Source: Symbiodinium natans
Lineage: Eukaryota; Sar; Dinophyceae; Suessiales; Symbiodiniaceae
DNA length: 64,000 bases
Assembly (NCBI GenBank): GCA_905221605.1
Contig: CAJNDS010002321.1
Coordinates: forward strand, 117,501 to 181,500
Direction of reading: 5' to 3'
The notes below the pieces were generated by a model. That model had not been told where the DNA came from, ran no database searches, and saw only the letters and a list, made by a program, of their open reading frames with translations. Positions 45,836 to 56,712 of this stretch are shown here, in pieces (the first letter of the stretch is position 1; each line of letters opens with the position of its first letter). The position numbers and the translations under genes are program-made.

Positions 45836-46230
45836 ATGGAGACTGCAGAAGGAATGTCCTCTGATTGGCAAGGGCGGCTTCGCCCACTGGGTCTAGTTCT
45901 TGAAAGACTGCCGAGAGCACCACGGGCAGGACAACGAGCGGGACGCATCTGGCCGAAGCGGGAACGGATGTGGAACACGATGAGGCCGAGGGGATACTTG
46001 TGCGCCTTTCCGAAGAAGGTGGCCTGGAAGCCTTCCGAGGACACTGGCAACGCGGGCTTCGCCGACACCCGACCGGGAACCGGCAGTGCTTACCGCGCGA
46101 GATTGAAGAAAACAAGGGAAAGTTCACAGTGGCACATGAGGATGGGAAGCAAGATGGCCCCGTGCTGGCAAACCGAAACCAAAGACACTGCGATCAAGAA
46201 CATGAGGTGCTCATCGCAGAAACCTGAACG
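45836..46230 (+). pseudogene. Broken coding relic
   Basis: Two overlapping plus frames look partly coding (EAEGILVRLSEEGGLEAF in one, TGSAYRARLKKTRESS in the other), suggesting a frameshifted remnant that continues from 45590-45800. No domain is recognised. Confidence 0.3.
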
Positions 46231-46653
46231 GTAGGCCAGAATTTTTTGTGGGACCGTACATCCTAGGGCACATTGCTGACGTCCTTGCCTCTCAGGGGTT
46301 TGGAATTAGGAGAGCTAGTAGCTTTAGGTTTGGCAATGACGGCTCCCTAGTTAGTGAGGAGGTTGCAAGGTTTCTTGTGCGCAAAGCGAAGAAGATTCTG
46401 TGCATTAAGGCTGCTGTGCTCCTAGGGGCGCGGTGCTTCTTGGGCTGTCCTGGATATGAATAGTGATAGGTGGTACTTTAAGTTTCTCGGCAATGAGGTC
46501 GCGATGATTGACACGCGTCGGGGTCACCTGCTGCTTTTCGCTTTGCTTTGCATGAATGCCGCCAAGTCAGAGCAGAGCGGGCTTATCTCAATGGGCAAAG
46601 AAAAATAAACTAGTCAGACAAACCTACTCGAACACGCAGGAGCGTTTAAGCAA

Positions 46654-47345
46654 GTGCTTCACCCCAAAGACTACGACATTGACGCCCTTGAGAAGGCGAC
46701 TGGCGAGTTCAATGAAGCCACTCCAGATCAAGAAGGCCATGAACGAACCAGCCCCGAACAAAGAAAAGAGCCATGCCACCTCGTCAGGTTCAGCCCGCCG
46801 CTGTTCAGTCAGAGCTTCGAGCTGGCCAAGTTCCAGGAGCAGCTGATGGCAGAGGACTCTGCGGGCGGACACAGGGGCCGGACAAGAAATCAGACAAGGA
46901 GAATGTTGAAATTGGACAGTCGCTCGGTGATGACGGTGCGCAAGTACAAGGAGACCAAGACGCTGGAGGAGATCTACCTGGAGGACAAGAGCTACGTGTC
47001 ACGGGTGCGGACGCACAGCAAAACAGGCAGCACGAGTAAGGGTCGTTTGAAACAAAGGACCTATGTGGCATTCCGCGACGTGAAGAAGTTCTACAGATTG
47101 GTGCAGACTTCCGAGGAGCCCACGAGCACGATGAGGGGCAGGCAGCGGTCAACGCAGTGGGTGCGCCTTGGAAAGCACGCGATGCTGATCGAACGGCGGG
47201 AGACAATGGTCGAGACAATGCTGGACCTCCACTTGAAAAAGAAGTCGGTGATCCGCCGCCGCAGCTGCCGAAGAAGGTGCGCTTATTTGTGGAAGCGGCC
47301 AATGTGCCTATCAGATGGACATGGTTCCTGTTCAACAATTTGTGA
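46654..47345 (+). pseudogene. Degraded retroelement-like ORF with GKYKG...EEIY..DKSYV motif
   Basis: Within 46905-47090 the plus strand reads VMTVRKYKETKTLEEIYLED then KSYVSRVRTH and a Ser/Thr/Lys tail. The pattern (K-Y-K-x-T-x-x-E-E-I-Y-x-x-D-K-S-Y-V-x-x-V-R-T-H) matches a small module common in dinoflagellate retroelement and exonuclease-like proteins (the GKYKGxxxEEVxxxDpxYvxWv type). The usual Gly and Trp are replaced (R and R). The frame stays open to 47799, but past about 47100 the composition becomes unconvincing, while another frame reads EKEVGDPPPQLPKKVRLF (about 47227-47282). It looks like a decayed copy. Confidence 0.4.
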
Positions 47346-47469
47346 CAGCCACTGGGCCAGGATGATATCTCGAAGTCTTTTTTCCAAAATAAGGCATCTC
47401 TACATGAAGGGATCCAAAGACATGAAGTGTAGGAACAACTCATCCCGCGAAAAAGTTCAGCGGTGTCTC

Positions 47470-48050
47470 GATTCAATGGGTTTGACTCTCTCTTTTGCCT
47501 TGGCGGAATCCAACTCATCCACAGGGGGGCCTTGGGGCTTTAGGGATCCAGGCTTGGACCCTGTCTGGAAATGCACGGTTTGGCACTCATGGGCTGCGGC
47601 TTGCGAGAGGTCTGCAGCCTTCAACTTGATACGCAATATCCGCGGGTTCTTTGTATTGATGAGCCTCACATCACTGACCACAGAGTCCCGAAACGAGGTC
47701 TTTGCAGGGCCAACCTTTGCTTGCATCAGCAAGGCCGATACTCCTCTCAGCCTTGTGGGGATCTTCTCCTCGTTGCTACGGATGCCCAAAAAATGTTGAA
47801 ACGCCACAATGCTTGAACAAGGCAGCTATCTTCACCCCGGCTTTGACAAGGTTGATGCCACCGGAAAATCACAACCTTCAGGAGGTTCAGCTGACGGCCA
47901 CCACGCGGAAGAGTTGGCCGACATGGTTGACTGGGGCATAGTTCTTCAACCTTGTCTGTCCGAAGCCGCCTCTGCCTGGTGTAGTGCAAATGTATGCAAG
48001 AAAGAAGCTCGGAAAGCCTGCAAAGGCAGAACCGGCTCCAAATGAGCACA
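47470..48050 (-). CDS. Unassigned exon candidates
   Basis: The minus strand carries protein-like stretches: SFRDSVVSDVRLINTKNPRI then LRIKLKAAD (about 47704-47616), GINLVKAGVKIAALFKHCGV (about 47862-47800), and LKNYAPVNHVGQLFRVVAV (about 47953-47897), in different frames with possible AG acceptors between them. They may be consecutive exons of one gene. I do not recognise a domain. Confidence 0.35.
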
Positions 48051-48313
48051 ACTGGAAAAATCAACCTTGCCTAAACACCCAACTTTCTGTCACAGTTGTG
48101 AAACTCTCGCGACGTCTGGTGGATCAGCGTTTCTCTTTCGGTAGATACTTGCATCCAGCTTGACACCCAGTCCAATCATGCATCACACTCTGTTGTTTAT
48201 GGTCTAGGACAAGGAAATCGGCCAAGGTCACAGACGACACGTTCGTCAGTACCATCTTATAGTCAGTTTGATCAAGCGTTTCAGCGTGGACGTGAGCCCT
48301 CTGCCGGCTTCAC

Positions 48314-48849
48314 TCATATCGACATCTCTGCACGGACCAAACACCTTGTCAGCCGCTTCTTGTCCGCTGCTTCAGGATGCGGGTGGTATATGCCCAGCAG
48401 TGGTTGAAGGTGCATCGCCCCTGTGCGCGGAGCGTCCACTAAACCAATGTCCTTTATGCACTTTGCAGCTGCAACCGGCGCTTTGCTCCGAGATGCGTAA
48501 CAAAACAAATGCGGACGCACGTGGAGCTTGTTTACCAAGAGATCCCATAACATGTCAACTCGTTTCCAGTCACGACCTCGGTGAGCGAGAACCTCTGCTT
48601 TTGGTAAACATCAATGAGCTCGTCCACTCGATCATGATGTCTGCAACTCTCCAAGAGTGACAGAAGGGGACCGTACTGCATCGCAGTAAAAGGAAAGGCT
48701 AGAGTCACGAACCAGCTCAGAATCTCGTCTGCACAAGGCAGTGCGCGGCTATGGATTTCAGCGCAGCAGCTGTAGTCATGACGCGAAAGTCCAGATCGGA
48801 GGACGGCAATGGGATCTGCTTCCAAGCCGCTGGTCGACTGCGTGGTCAT
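48314..48849 (-). CDS. Unassigned exon candidates, weakly PPR-like
   Basis: One frame reads YGPLLSLLESCRHHDRVDEL then IDVYQKQRF, which resembles the helix pair of a pentatricopeptide repeat. The adjacent frame continues LWDLLVNKLHVRPHLFCYAS then RSKAPVAAAKCIKDIGL from 48550. Intron or frameshift cannot be decided. Possible organelle RNA-binding protein, held loosely. Confidence 0.3.
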
Positions 48850-49135
48850 GCATCAGCGCCTCCCACCGCTCCAATCACACTACCATCCACTTCTTCCGCT
48901 GCAAATGCATCCGATAAGCATTGTAGCAAAGCTGCAGGCTTTCTGCAATGCTAGATTCGAGAAAAGTTCATTCTTTCTGCTTTCTGCGAGCGAGTGCCCA
49001 GTGGAGGTGACACAGTGCGCAAAAAAGAACCACCAGCAACTGAAGCAAAACTTTCCCCAAAAAAACTGACGTAGCCGCAAAAACAATGAATGAGCGTGAC
49101 TTATACAAAAGCACATCTTAAACAGTCGCAGCAGC

Positions 49136-49308
49136 AGTAATAGTATTAGTATTCGTATTAGTATTAGTATTAGTATTAGTATTAGTACTAGTACTAGTAT
49201 TAGTATTAGTATTAGTATTAGTGTTAGTGTTCGTATTCGTATTAGTATTAGTATTAGTACTAGTATTAGTATTTGTATTAGTATTAGTATTAGTATTAGT
49301 ATTAGTAT

Positions 49309-49346
<38 letters not shown>

Positions 49347-49348
49347 AT
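49136..49348. repeat. (TATTAG)n hexanucleotide microsatellite
   Basis: TAGTAT hexamers with TAGTAC, TCGTAT and TAGTGT variants, ending in (TAG)n. It directly precedes the AT-rich hydrolase island. Confidence 0.93.
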
Positions 49349-49435
49349 GAATGTTCTCAGGGATTTTTCCTACCCTTGTTTGTTCTTTTGATTTCCTGAC
49401 CTTGTTAAGCATTATATCATATTGTTTTTGATAAT

Positions 49436-49991
49436 TTAATACATGCCTAATATTCGTATTCTTTCATCAATGCCTTCTAATTGGTCAATATCATGACTTG
49501 ATATAGGGTTTAAAGTTTTTGTGTCATAACTTATAGCCCCGTTTTCTAAACCGCTGACGAGATCACCTGTCATTCTAAACCGCTTGTTTGTGCTGTTCCG
49601 CCGGTTGATCCAAACCGAACATAGGAGCAAAGAGACTTATTACAGGAGCATTATAAGTCCTCGTTTTACAATTTTTATCCTTGAATTCTTCATTTAAAAC
49701 CAAAACAACACTACCTCCCATACTGTGCCCGAATAACGTATCCACTTGTGGATTTTCCATTAATACCCGTCTCGCTTCCTTGTAGCGATCCATATCTCTA
49801 ATTCCACCGGTTTTAAGATTTTTGAAATTTTGTTGCCAGTCCCTTGTAGAAGTTGTCCCAGCTACCTACATTTTGTTTCCCTTGACAAAAGCTTTATTAT
49901 CACGATCATAAGCATATTTCATACCTTGAGTATTTGAAATTTTGCCGTTATGTTCTAACATTTTGTGTAATTGTCCTTCAATCTTTGTCAT
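49436..49991 (-). pseudogene. Broken lipase-like alpha/beta hydrolase, AT-rich, probably foreign
   Basis: From an ATG at 49991 (with TATATA just upstream) the minus strand reads MTKIEGQLHKMLEHNGKISN, then KYAYDRDNKAFVKGNKM, a TAG stop, then VAGTTSTRDWQQNFKN and DTLFGHSMGGSVVLVLNEEF. GHSMGGS is the nucleophile elbow (G-x-S-x-G) of serine lipases and esterases. The frame ends after APMFGLDQPAEQHKQAV. Overlapping it in the next frame the protein continues RFRMTGDLVSGLENGAISYD and HDIDQLEG, where an Asp and a His lie in plausible catalytic positions. So one nonsense codon and one frameshift break a protein of about 180 residues. Similar small proteins with a YVAGTxSxxD start and a GHSxGGS elbow are, from memory, found in viral and Polinton-like contexts. 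The island is far more AT-rich than its neighbours. Origin by transfer is inference. Confidence 0.65.
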
Positions 49992-50200
49992 TATATAAAA
50001 GGATTATCATTTAATTTCTCAAATATAATATATATATATATGTGGCATGGACCTTTATGTATTATTTGACGTTCTCTCTTGTTTTGTATTTAAAAACCTA
50101 TAAACAAACTAAATCCAAGAAACCTGAAGCACAAATTCACCAATTTCGTTCTCTTAGGATTTAGGGCTTACGATTTATAATTTACTCTTTTTTTTGATGC
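49992..50200. other. AT-rich flank of the hydrolase island
   Basis: It holds (TA)n at about 50028-50041 and a TTTAGGG-like scrap at 50158-50167. No gene. Confidence 0.6.
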
Positions 50201-50333
50201 GAACGTACAGACGAAGTCAGATGTTGGCAACGAATACTAGCTATCACTTCTGCTCTTGCGTGGGGGATGATCCAAGCGGTCTCTCGGGTCGGGTCGAGCT
50301 GCGCACCGTTGTGCGCACATTGAAGTGTCCTGT

Positions 50334-50874
50334 CAGCTGTCGTGCCCAATTGTTGCTTGGTGTGGATCGGCAAAGATCACTGCTACTGAAAGAGGCATCT
50401 TCTCATGAAGATGCCCTAACTCTTTCAAGACATCTACATTATCATTCAACGCGTACAGACGTCGGTTCGACAATCTGTCGAACTTCGTACTCTTCTTCAC
50501 AAACTGAAGTGGACGCGAGTCCTGCAGTGCCCTGAACCGTCTCGTGCAGAAAACACCCCCGCAGAAAATCACTGCCTTTACCGCAAGCATTGGAATCATA
50601 CAACCGCACAACCCGCTACAGTCCACCTCCGCCACGGACGCACCCATGACCGCAGAAGCCACTGCCCCGCCGATAAGGAGCCGACCAAAAACAAGCAACG
50701 ACGGCACCCATTGCAAAAGACCTGCGAAAACGTCTCGCGTAATCAGTGACCATCATACAACAATCGGTGAACAATCTTAAGACACTATTTTTGCGGGCAA
50801 CCAATAGCAACTGGTCGACCAAGCCGATGCCTGAAGACGGCACGGCTGCGGCGCCTCGGAGCTTGTCTTCCTGA
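50334..50874 (-). CDS. Unknown coding segment, tandem copy A
   Basis: The minus strand encodes VFCTRRFRALQDSRPLQFVK, KSTKFDRLSNRRLYALNDNV, DVLKELGHLHEKMPLSVAVI and FADPHQATIGHDS, preceded by a small hydrophobic Gly/Ala/Val/Cys-rich stretch (GGAVASAVMGASVAEVDCSG). The same segment follows at 50910-51464 with most protein positions kept. Family not recognised. It may be one or two exons of a host gene, with GT or AG signals at the edges. Confidence 0.5.
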
Positions 50875-50909
50875 CTCGGGAAACGGCTGCGGCCGACGCC
50901 AAGTCTCGC

Positions 50910-51464
50910 CAGCTGTCGTGCAGAATTGTTGCTTGGTGTGCGTCGACAAAGATCACTGCTACTGAAAGAGGCTTCTTCTCATGAAGATGCCCTAACTCTT
51001 TCAAGACATCTACATTATCATTCAACGCGTACAGATGTCGGTTCGACAATCTGTCGAACTTCGTACTCTTCTTCACAAACTGAAGTGGACGCGAGTCCTG
51101 CAGTGCCCTGAACCGTCTCGTGCAGAAAACACTCCCGCAGAAAATCACCTTGAGACACATGCCTTTACCGCAAGCATTGGAATCATGCAGCCGCACAACC
51201 CGCTACAGTCCACCTCCGCCACGGACACTCCCATGACCGCAGAAGCCACTGCCCCGCCGAGAAGGAGCCAACAAAAAAAAGCAACGACAGCACCCATTGC
51301 AAAAGACCCGCGAAAACTTCTCGGATAATCAGTGACCATCATACAACAATCGGTGAACAATCTTAAGACACTAACTTTGCGGACAACAAATAGCAACTCG
51401 TTGACCAAGCCGATGCCTGAAAACGGCGCGGCTCCAGCGCCTCGAAGCTTGTCTTCCTCACTGT
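50910..51464 (-). CDS. Unknown coding segment, tandem copy B
   Basis: Same content as copy A, about 580 bp away. Copy B has 12 extra bases near 51150 (TTGAGACACATG), which in the minus sense puts CATGTGTCTCAAG before GTGATTTTC. Its frame runs on past copy A's end (HDSWRDLASAAAVSRVRK). In both copies the shared segment keeps its reading frame, which favours recent duplication or selection. Confidence 0.5.
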
Positions 51465-51985
51465 GTGTTTTTGAGATTTAAAGGAGAACAAGAGAAGAGA
51501 AGGGAGAGAGAAAGGAGAGAGGAGAGATCAACAGGAATGCAACTCTAAATGGAAGAGCAATGAAAAGAATGGAAGAGAAATGAGGACAGGCGAAATGCAA
51601 AAATCAGGCAAAGAGAAGATGGTGCTCGTTTTCATCTTTCCTCTGGTTCTTATTTTTCTCTTCTCTTGTTCATTTCCGTTAGGAAAAACAAAAGGAATAA
51701 CAATGAACATGTAAGCAAACCCAGCTGATGCTCATGATTTTTTCCTTTCGCCCTCTCTCTCTCTCCATATATGGGCGATGGAACGGGTGTCCTTGTTGGG
51801 CCGTTTCCTGCATCTTCAAGTGAGGAACCTAAGTGTTTTCTTTTGTTCGTTTGAAGACACAGAAAGCGATTAAAAGGGACGTCCATTTTGGATTGGCAGC
51901 CAACCCAGCTGATGCTCATGATTTTTTTTTTCTCTCTCTCTCTCTCTCTCTATATATGGGCGATGGAATGGGTGCCCTTTTTGAT
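51463..51985. repeat. Long direct repeat, left copy (partner at 55163-55679)
   Basis: From TGTGTGTTTTTGAGATTTAA to the GGGCGATGGAATGGGTG unit, almost identical to 55163-55679 at a constant offset of 3700 bases up to a 3-4 base CT-length difference. It carries short frames on both strands that are shared by both copies. Confidence 0.88.
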
Positions 51986-52130
51986 CGTTTTCTGCATCTT
52001 CAAGCGAGGAAAAGGGACACCCCACAAGAAAGCACTTAGGGTGTCCCTTTTGCTCGTTTGAAGACACAGAAAGCGATTAAAAGGGACGTCCATTTTGGAT
52101 TGGCAGCCAACCCAGCTGATGCTCATGATT

Positions 52131-52180
<50 letters not shown>

Positions 52181-52355
52181 GCGATGGAATGGGTGTCCTT
52201 TTTTGATCGTTTTCTGCATCTTCAAGCGAGGAAAAGGGACACCCCACAAGAAAGCACTTAGGGTGTCCCTTTTGCTCGTTTGAAGACACAGAAAGCGATT
52301 AAAAGGGACGCCCGTTTTGGATTGGCAGCCAACCCAGCTGATGCTCATGATTCTT

Positions 52356-52443
<88 letters not shown>

Positions 52444-52925
52444 TCCCTCTCTCTCTCCCTATATATGGGCGATGGAACAGGTGTCCTTTTAGATCGTTTT
52501 CTGCATCTTCAAGCGAAGAAAAGGGACACCACAAGAAAACACTTAGGGTGTCCCTTTTGCTCGTTTGAAGACACAGCAAGCGATTAAAAGGGGCGCCCAT
52601 TTTGGATTGGCAGCAAACCCAGCTGATGCTCATGATTTATCTCTCTCCCCATAAATGGGCGATGGAACGGGTGTCCTTTTTGGATCGTTTTCTGCATCTT
52701 CAAGCGAAGAAAAGGGACACCACAAGAAAACACTTAGTAAGGGTGCCCCTTTTGCTCGTTTCAAGACACAGAAAGCGATTAAAAGGGACGCCCATTTTGG
52801 ATCGGCAGCAAACCCAGCTGATGCTCATGATTTATCTCTGTCTATATATGGGCGATGGAACGGGTGTCCTTCCTGATCGTTTTCTGCATCTTCAAGGGAG
52901 AAAGAAGGGCACCGCCCAAGAAGGA
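51760..52925. repeat. About 190-290 bp tandem repeat containing (CT)n
   Basis: The unit runs GGGCGATGGAAYGGGTGTCC, GATCGTTTTCTGCATCTTCA AGCGA, GGGACACCACAAGAAAG, TTGCTCGTTTGAAGACACAG, GATTGGCAGCCAACCCAGCT and ends GATGCTCATGATT then (CT)n. About six copies differ mostly in the length of (CT)n (up to about 90 bases at 52354-52460). An isolated copy lies at about 55478-55679. Confidence 0.9.
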
Positions 52926-52949
52926 AAAGTAACATCAGATATAGGGAGG

Positions 52950-55160
52950 GAAATTGAAGAGCTCCTCTCTTTACTTAGTCATTCCCTTTCCTCTCTTCTT
53001 ATCTGTTGTCTTCTTCGCTTCAAAATGCAAAATAAGGGAAAAGAGATTTCCTGAAGAGGAGGGAGGGCACCTATTGAAGAGCTCCTGTCTTTACTTAGTC
53101 ATTCCCTTTCCTCTCTTATCCGTTGTTTTATTCGCTTCAAAAAGCAAAATAAGCGAAAAGAGATTTCCTGAAGAGGAGGGAGGGCACCTATCTGTAAAGA
53201 GCAATCGTTTAGAGGGGAACAGGAGAAGAGGAGCGAGAGAGAAGGACAGAGGAGAGATACAGGGAATCCAATTTCAATAGAACAGCAAAGAAAAGAATCG
53301 AAGAGAGATGAATAGAGAAGAGGGAGAGACAAAACAAGGCGCAGAGAAGACGGCACTCTTCTTTATCTATCCTCCCTCCCTTATCTCTCCCTTCCCTCTT
53401 TCTTTTCCAGATAAGAACAACTAACGAGGAATAATTATGAAAAGGAGAAGAGTAAGGGAAGGAGCAGAAGAGATAGGCCGAGAAGAGGGATATGATGAAG
53501 TACGGCAAGGTCCACGCGCAACCTCTGCTTACCCTGCCACTGTTTTATCCTGCAAGTTCCTTTCTTGTTGTTCATCAGTCAAAAAGTAACAGAAAGAGAG
53601 AAGGGAAAGGGAAGTGAGAGAGGAGAGAGAACAAGGATGCCATTTTTCTGGAAGGGTACTGGAAAGAAGAGAAGAGACAGGAAGCAAGGAGACGGAGTGA
53701 CAAAATAAAGCGCAAAGCGCTATATATATCATCTCTCCCTTGTCTCTCCCTATTCCCTTTTGATGGGACGCCCCAGAACTAAAATATTTAAATCCAGGTA
53801 TTTGAATAATTAAATTCTTTAAATTATTTAAATGGTTGGGTTTCCAGAGGAACCAATGGATTTGAATAATTAGATTATTTAGATTATTTTGGCGCCTCCT
53901 GTGACTCCTGTGAGCCAAGTCTGTGATGAAGTATGTCCCTTCTCCCCGCGGGCCAAATTTGCGATGAAGTATGTCCCCTCTCCCCGTGGGCAAAATTTGT
54001 GATGAAGCATGTCCCCTCTCCCCATAGGCCAGGTCTGTGATCCAGCATCCCACCAGCGTGATGAAGTAGGTTCCCTCTCTTTGTGGCTGAAGTATGTCCC
54101 CTCGCCCCGTGGGCCATGTTTGCCCCCAGCAGCGTGATGAAGTATATCCCCTCTCCCTGTGGGCCAAGTCTGTGATGAAGTATGTCCCTTCTCCCCATGA
54201 TGAAGTATATTTGGAAGCTGAGAGTCGTGTTTTGGTGTGGTAGATTGTGGTAGATAGAAAGGAAAGGGCATGAGAAAGTAGCGAGAGGAGCTCTTCAATT
54301 CCCTTCCTGCTTTATTGCAACACATGCCCCTCTTGTTCTTCCTTTCTTGTGTTTTTGTCATTTAGAGGGGAACAGGAGAAGAGGAGCGAGAGAGAAGGAG
54401 AGGGGAGAGATAACAGGAATCCAATTTCAATGGAATGGCAAAGAAAAGAATAGAAGAGAGATGAATAGAGAAGATGGAGAGACAAAACGAGGCGCTGAGA
54501 AGATGGCACTCTTCTTTATCTATCCTATCTCCCTTATCTCTCCCTTCCCTCTTTCTTTTCGAAATAAGAACAACTAAAGAGGAAGAATTTATGAAAAGGA
54601 GAAGAGTAAGGAAAAGAGCAGAAGAGATAGGCCGAGAAGAGGGACATGATGAAGTACGGCAAGGTCCAAGCGCAAGGAGTCACCCTCTGCTTTACCTTCC
54701 ACTGCTTTATCATACCTGTCTTGTGCTTTATCAGTTAAACGGAAACAGAAGGAGAGAAGGGAAAGGGAAGTGAGAGAGGAGAGACAACAAGGAGGCCATT
54801 TTCATTTTCTGGAAGGGTACTGAACAGAAGAGAGGAGACAAGAAACAAGGAGACGGAGGAACACAACAAGGCGCAAAGAAGATGGCACTCTTCTTTGTCT
54901 ATCATCTCTCCCTTCCTTGTCTCTCCCTTTTCCCTCTATTCTTAAAAAGGACAAGACCTCTTCGCAGATAGGTGCCCTCTCTCCTCTTCAGGAAGCCCCC
55001 ATTGCCCTTATTTTGCTTGCTTTCTGAAACGACAAGGAAAACAACACATAGAAAGAGAGGAAATGGAATGAACCAATAGGCAGTGGAGCTCTTCAATTTC
55101 TTTCCCTATCTCTTTTCTTCTTTTTTTATTCTTCATTCAACAAGGAAAAGAAGCTTCCTT
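52950..55160. repeat. Nested purine-rich duplications with two minisatellites
   Basis: 53211-53760 is repeated at 54364-54950 (offset about 1153). The phrase AGCTCCTSTCTTTACTTAGT then CATTCCCTTTCCTCTCTT recurs at 52958 and 53079. Between the copies, 53915-54215 is a minisatellite of about 40 bp (TGATGAAGTATGTCCCCTCT then CCCCGTGGGCCAA), and 53785-53890 holds AATTATTTAAAT repeats. No gene is supported. Confidence 0.8.
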
Positions 55161-55162
55161 TT

Positions 55163-55679
55163 GTGTGTTTTTGAGATTTAAAGGAGAACAAGAGAAGAGA
55201 AGGGAGAGAGAAAGGAGAGAGGAGAGATCAACAGGAATGCAACTCTAAATGGAAGAGCAATGAAAAGAATGGAAGAGAAATGAGGACAGGCGAAATGCAA
55301 AAATCAGGCAAAGAGAAGATGGTGCTCGTTTTCATCTTTCCTCTGGTTCTTATTTTTCTCTTCTCTTGTTCATTTCCGTTAGAAAAAACAAAAGGAATAA
55401 CAATGAACATGTAAGCAAACCCAGCTGATGCTCATGATTTTTTCCTTTCTCCTCTCTCTCTCTCTCTCCATATATGGGCGATGGAACGGGTGTCCTTGTT
55501 GGGCCGTTTCCTGCATCTTCAAGTGAGGAACCTAAGTGTTTTCTTTTGTTCGTTTGAAGACACAGAAAGCGATTAAAAGGGACGTCCATTTTGGATTGGC
55601 AGCCAACCCAGCTGATGCTCATGATTCTTTTGTCTCTCTCTCTCTCTCTCTCTCTGGGCGATGGAATGGGTGTCCTTTT
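55163..55679. repeat. Long direct repeat, right copy
   Basis: Partner of 51463-51985. Its right edge runs into the zinc-ribbon ORF. The last bases, TTTTTTCTGTGGCAG, could serve as a splice acceptor for that ORF. Confidence 0.85.
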
Positions 55680-56422
55680 TTCTGTGGCAGATACATCGTC
55701 AGGACAGAGCTTGGGGGCTCTGCGACGGCGTATCTGTGGACATACCTGCTTGGGCTGCTGAGTTGTTTCAGTGTGGCTTTCCCTGGACTGCTGAGCTTGT
55801 GCGTGCGTGCAGTGAGGGTGACTTCTACGAGACCGAAGAGTTCCGTCCGGCTTCTTGCAAGCTGGCACTCACTGCCAAGGCGGGCGCCGCGTGGACGTAC
55901 AACTTGGTGCCAGCCAGCCAGGATGTGCAGCCCGCGCCAGAGCAACCTACTGCCGTGTCATCTGCTGCTTCTGGCCGCAGCTCAAAGCCGGCACGCTGGG
56001 GACGGTGCACGTACCCTTTGTGCACAGGCAGAGCCTTCCGGCCTGTGCTCGGTGGCCGCGGTCCTTTTCTGGTTTGTCCTCGTCGGGGATGTCTGGGCAA
56101 GCGCGAGCTCACTGTGGCTGTCCCTGATTGCCTGTTCCATCCTTTTTTGTTATCAGGAATGGCGCCAGCTGCCTTCCAGATGGCAGAAGCTGTGGCCAGC
56201 TTCATGGGCATCAGTTCCATCTCGACGACGACCGATATGGAAGCACGGCAGTCGCTTTCACCGCACCAAAGGGGACTAAGTTTCACCAAGATTCCGTGGG
56301 GTTTAAAAATTAACGTGCATTGCTCCTTGAAGACTTTGCTGCTGGCTTCCAGGGTTTCAGCTTCGGATCCGCGCACTGTTGTCCTGCTGCACAGGGGCTC
56401 TAGCTACAGGGGTCTGTTGTAG
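55661..56422 (+). CDS. Zinc-ribbon ORF upstream of the transposase
   Basis: The frame is open for 253 codons. It may start at the ATG at 55661 (inside the repeat) or be entered by splicing after GTGGCAG at about 55690. It encodes WTAELVRACSEGDFYETEEF and later GRCTYPLCTGRAFRPVLGG then RGPFLVCPRRGCLGKRELT, a C-x4-C ... C-x4-C arrangement that looks like a small zinc ribbon. After about 56150 the reading is less protein-like. A CCHC knuckle and a transposase follow on the same strand, so it may be the N-terminal part of the same mobile element or a captured host exon. No exact family is known to me. Confidence 0.45.
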   Translation: MEWVSFFLWQIHRQDRAWGLCDGVSVDIPAWAAELFQCGFPWTAELVRACSEGDFYETEEFRPASCKLALTAKAGAAWTYNLVPASQDVQPAPEQPTAVSSAASGRSSKPARWGRCTYPLCTGRAFRPVLGGRGPFLVCPRRGCLGKRELTVAVPDCLFHPFLLSGMAPAAFQMAEAVASFMGISSISTTTDMEARQSLSPHQRGLSFTKIPWGLKINVHCSLKTLLLASRVSASDPRTVVLLHRGSSYRGLL

Positions 56423-56444
56423 TTAGTAGCGGACGGCCATGATC

Positions 56445-56630
56445 AAGCATTGCAGAAACCAGTTCGAAAACACAAACAGCACACATGCACGTGCTGCGGG
56501 GGGAAGCATCGGATTGAGAATTGCAAGCTCCCCGGGGCTCGTGAAATCATCCGCTTGCGCCACACACTGGCATCTCGCAAAGGAGCAGGACCCAAAGCTT
56601 CATGGAATTGAAGCTTCCCGTCAAGAAGTC
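56445..56630 (+). CDS. CCHC zinc-knuckle segment of the transposase locus
   Basis: The plus strand reads KPVRKHKQHTCTCCGGKHRI then ENCKLPGAREIIRLRHTLAS, with C-x2-C-x4-H-x4-C spacing (CTCCGGKHRIENC), and is open to a TGA at about 56610. CCHC knuckles bind nucleic acid. Dinoflagellate Merlin-type transposases that I recall carry such a knuckle ahead of the catalytic part. Here the two are separated by a stop and by the telomere-like hairpin at 56713-56843. Confidence 0.55.
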
Positions 56631-56712
56631 TTGCTCTTCGAAGCAACACCAGAAGGAAGCGCGGAAGCTCTACGGCTCCAACTACCAAACAAGTTGGAAG
56701 AGGACCCGCCCT

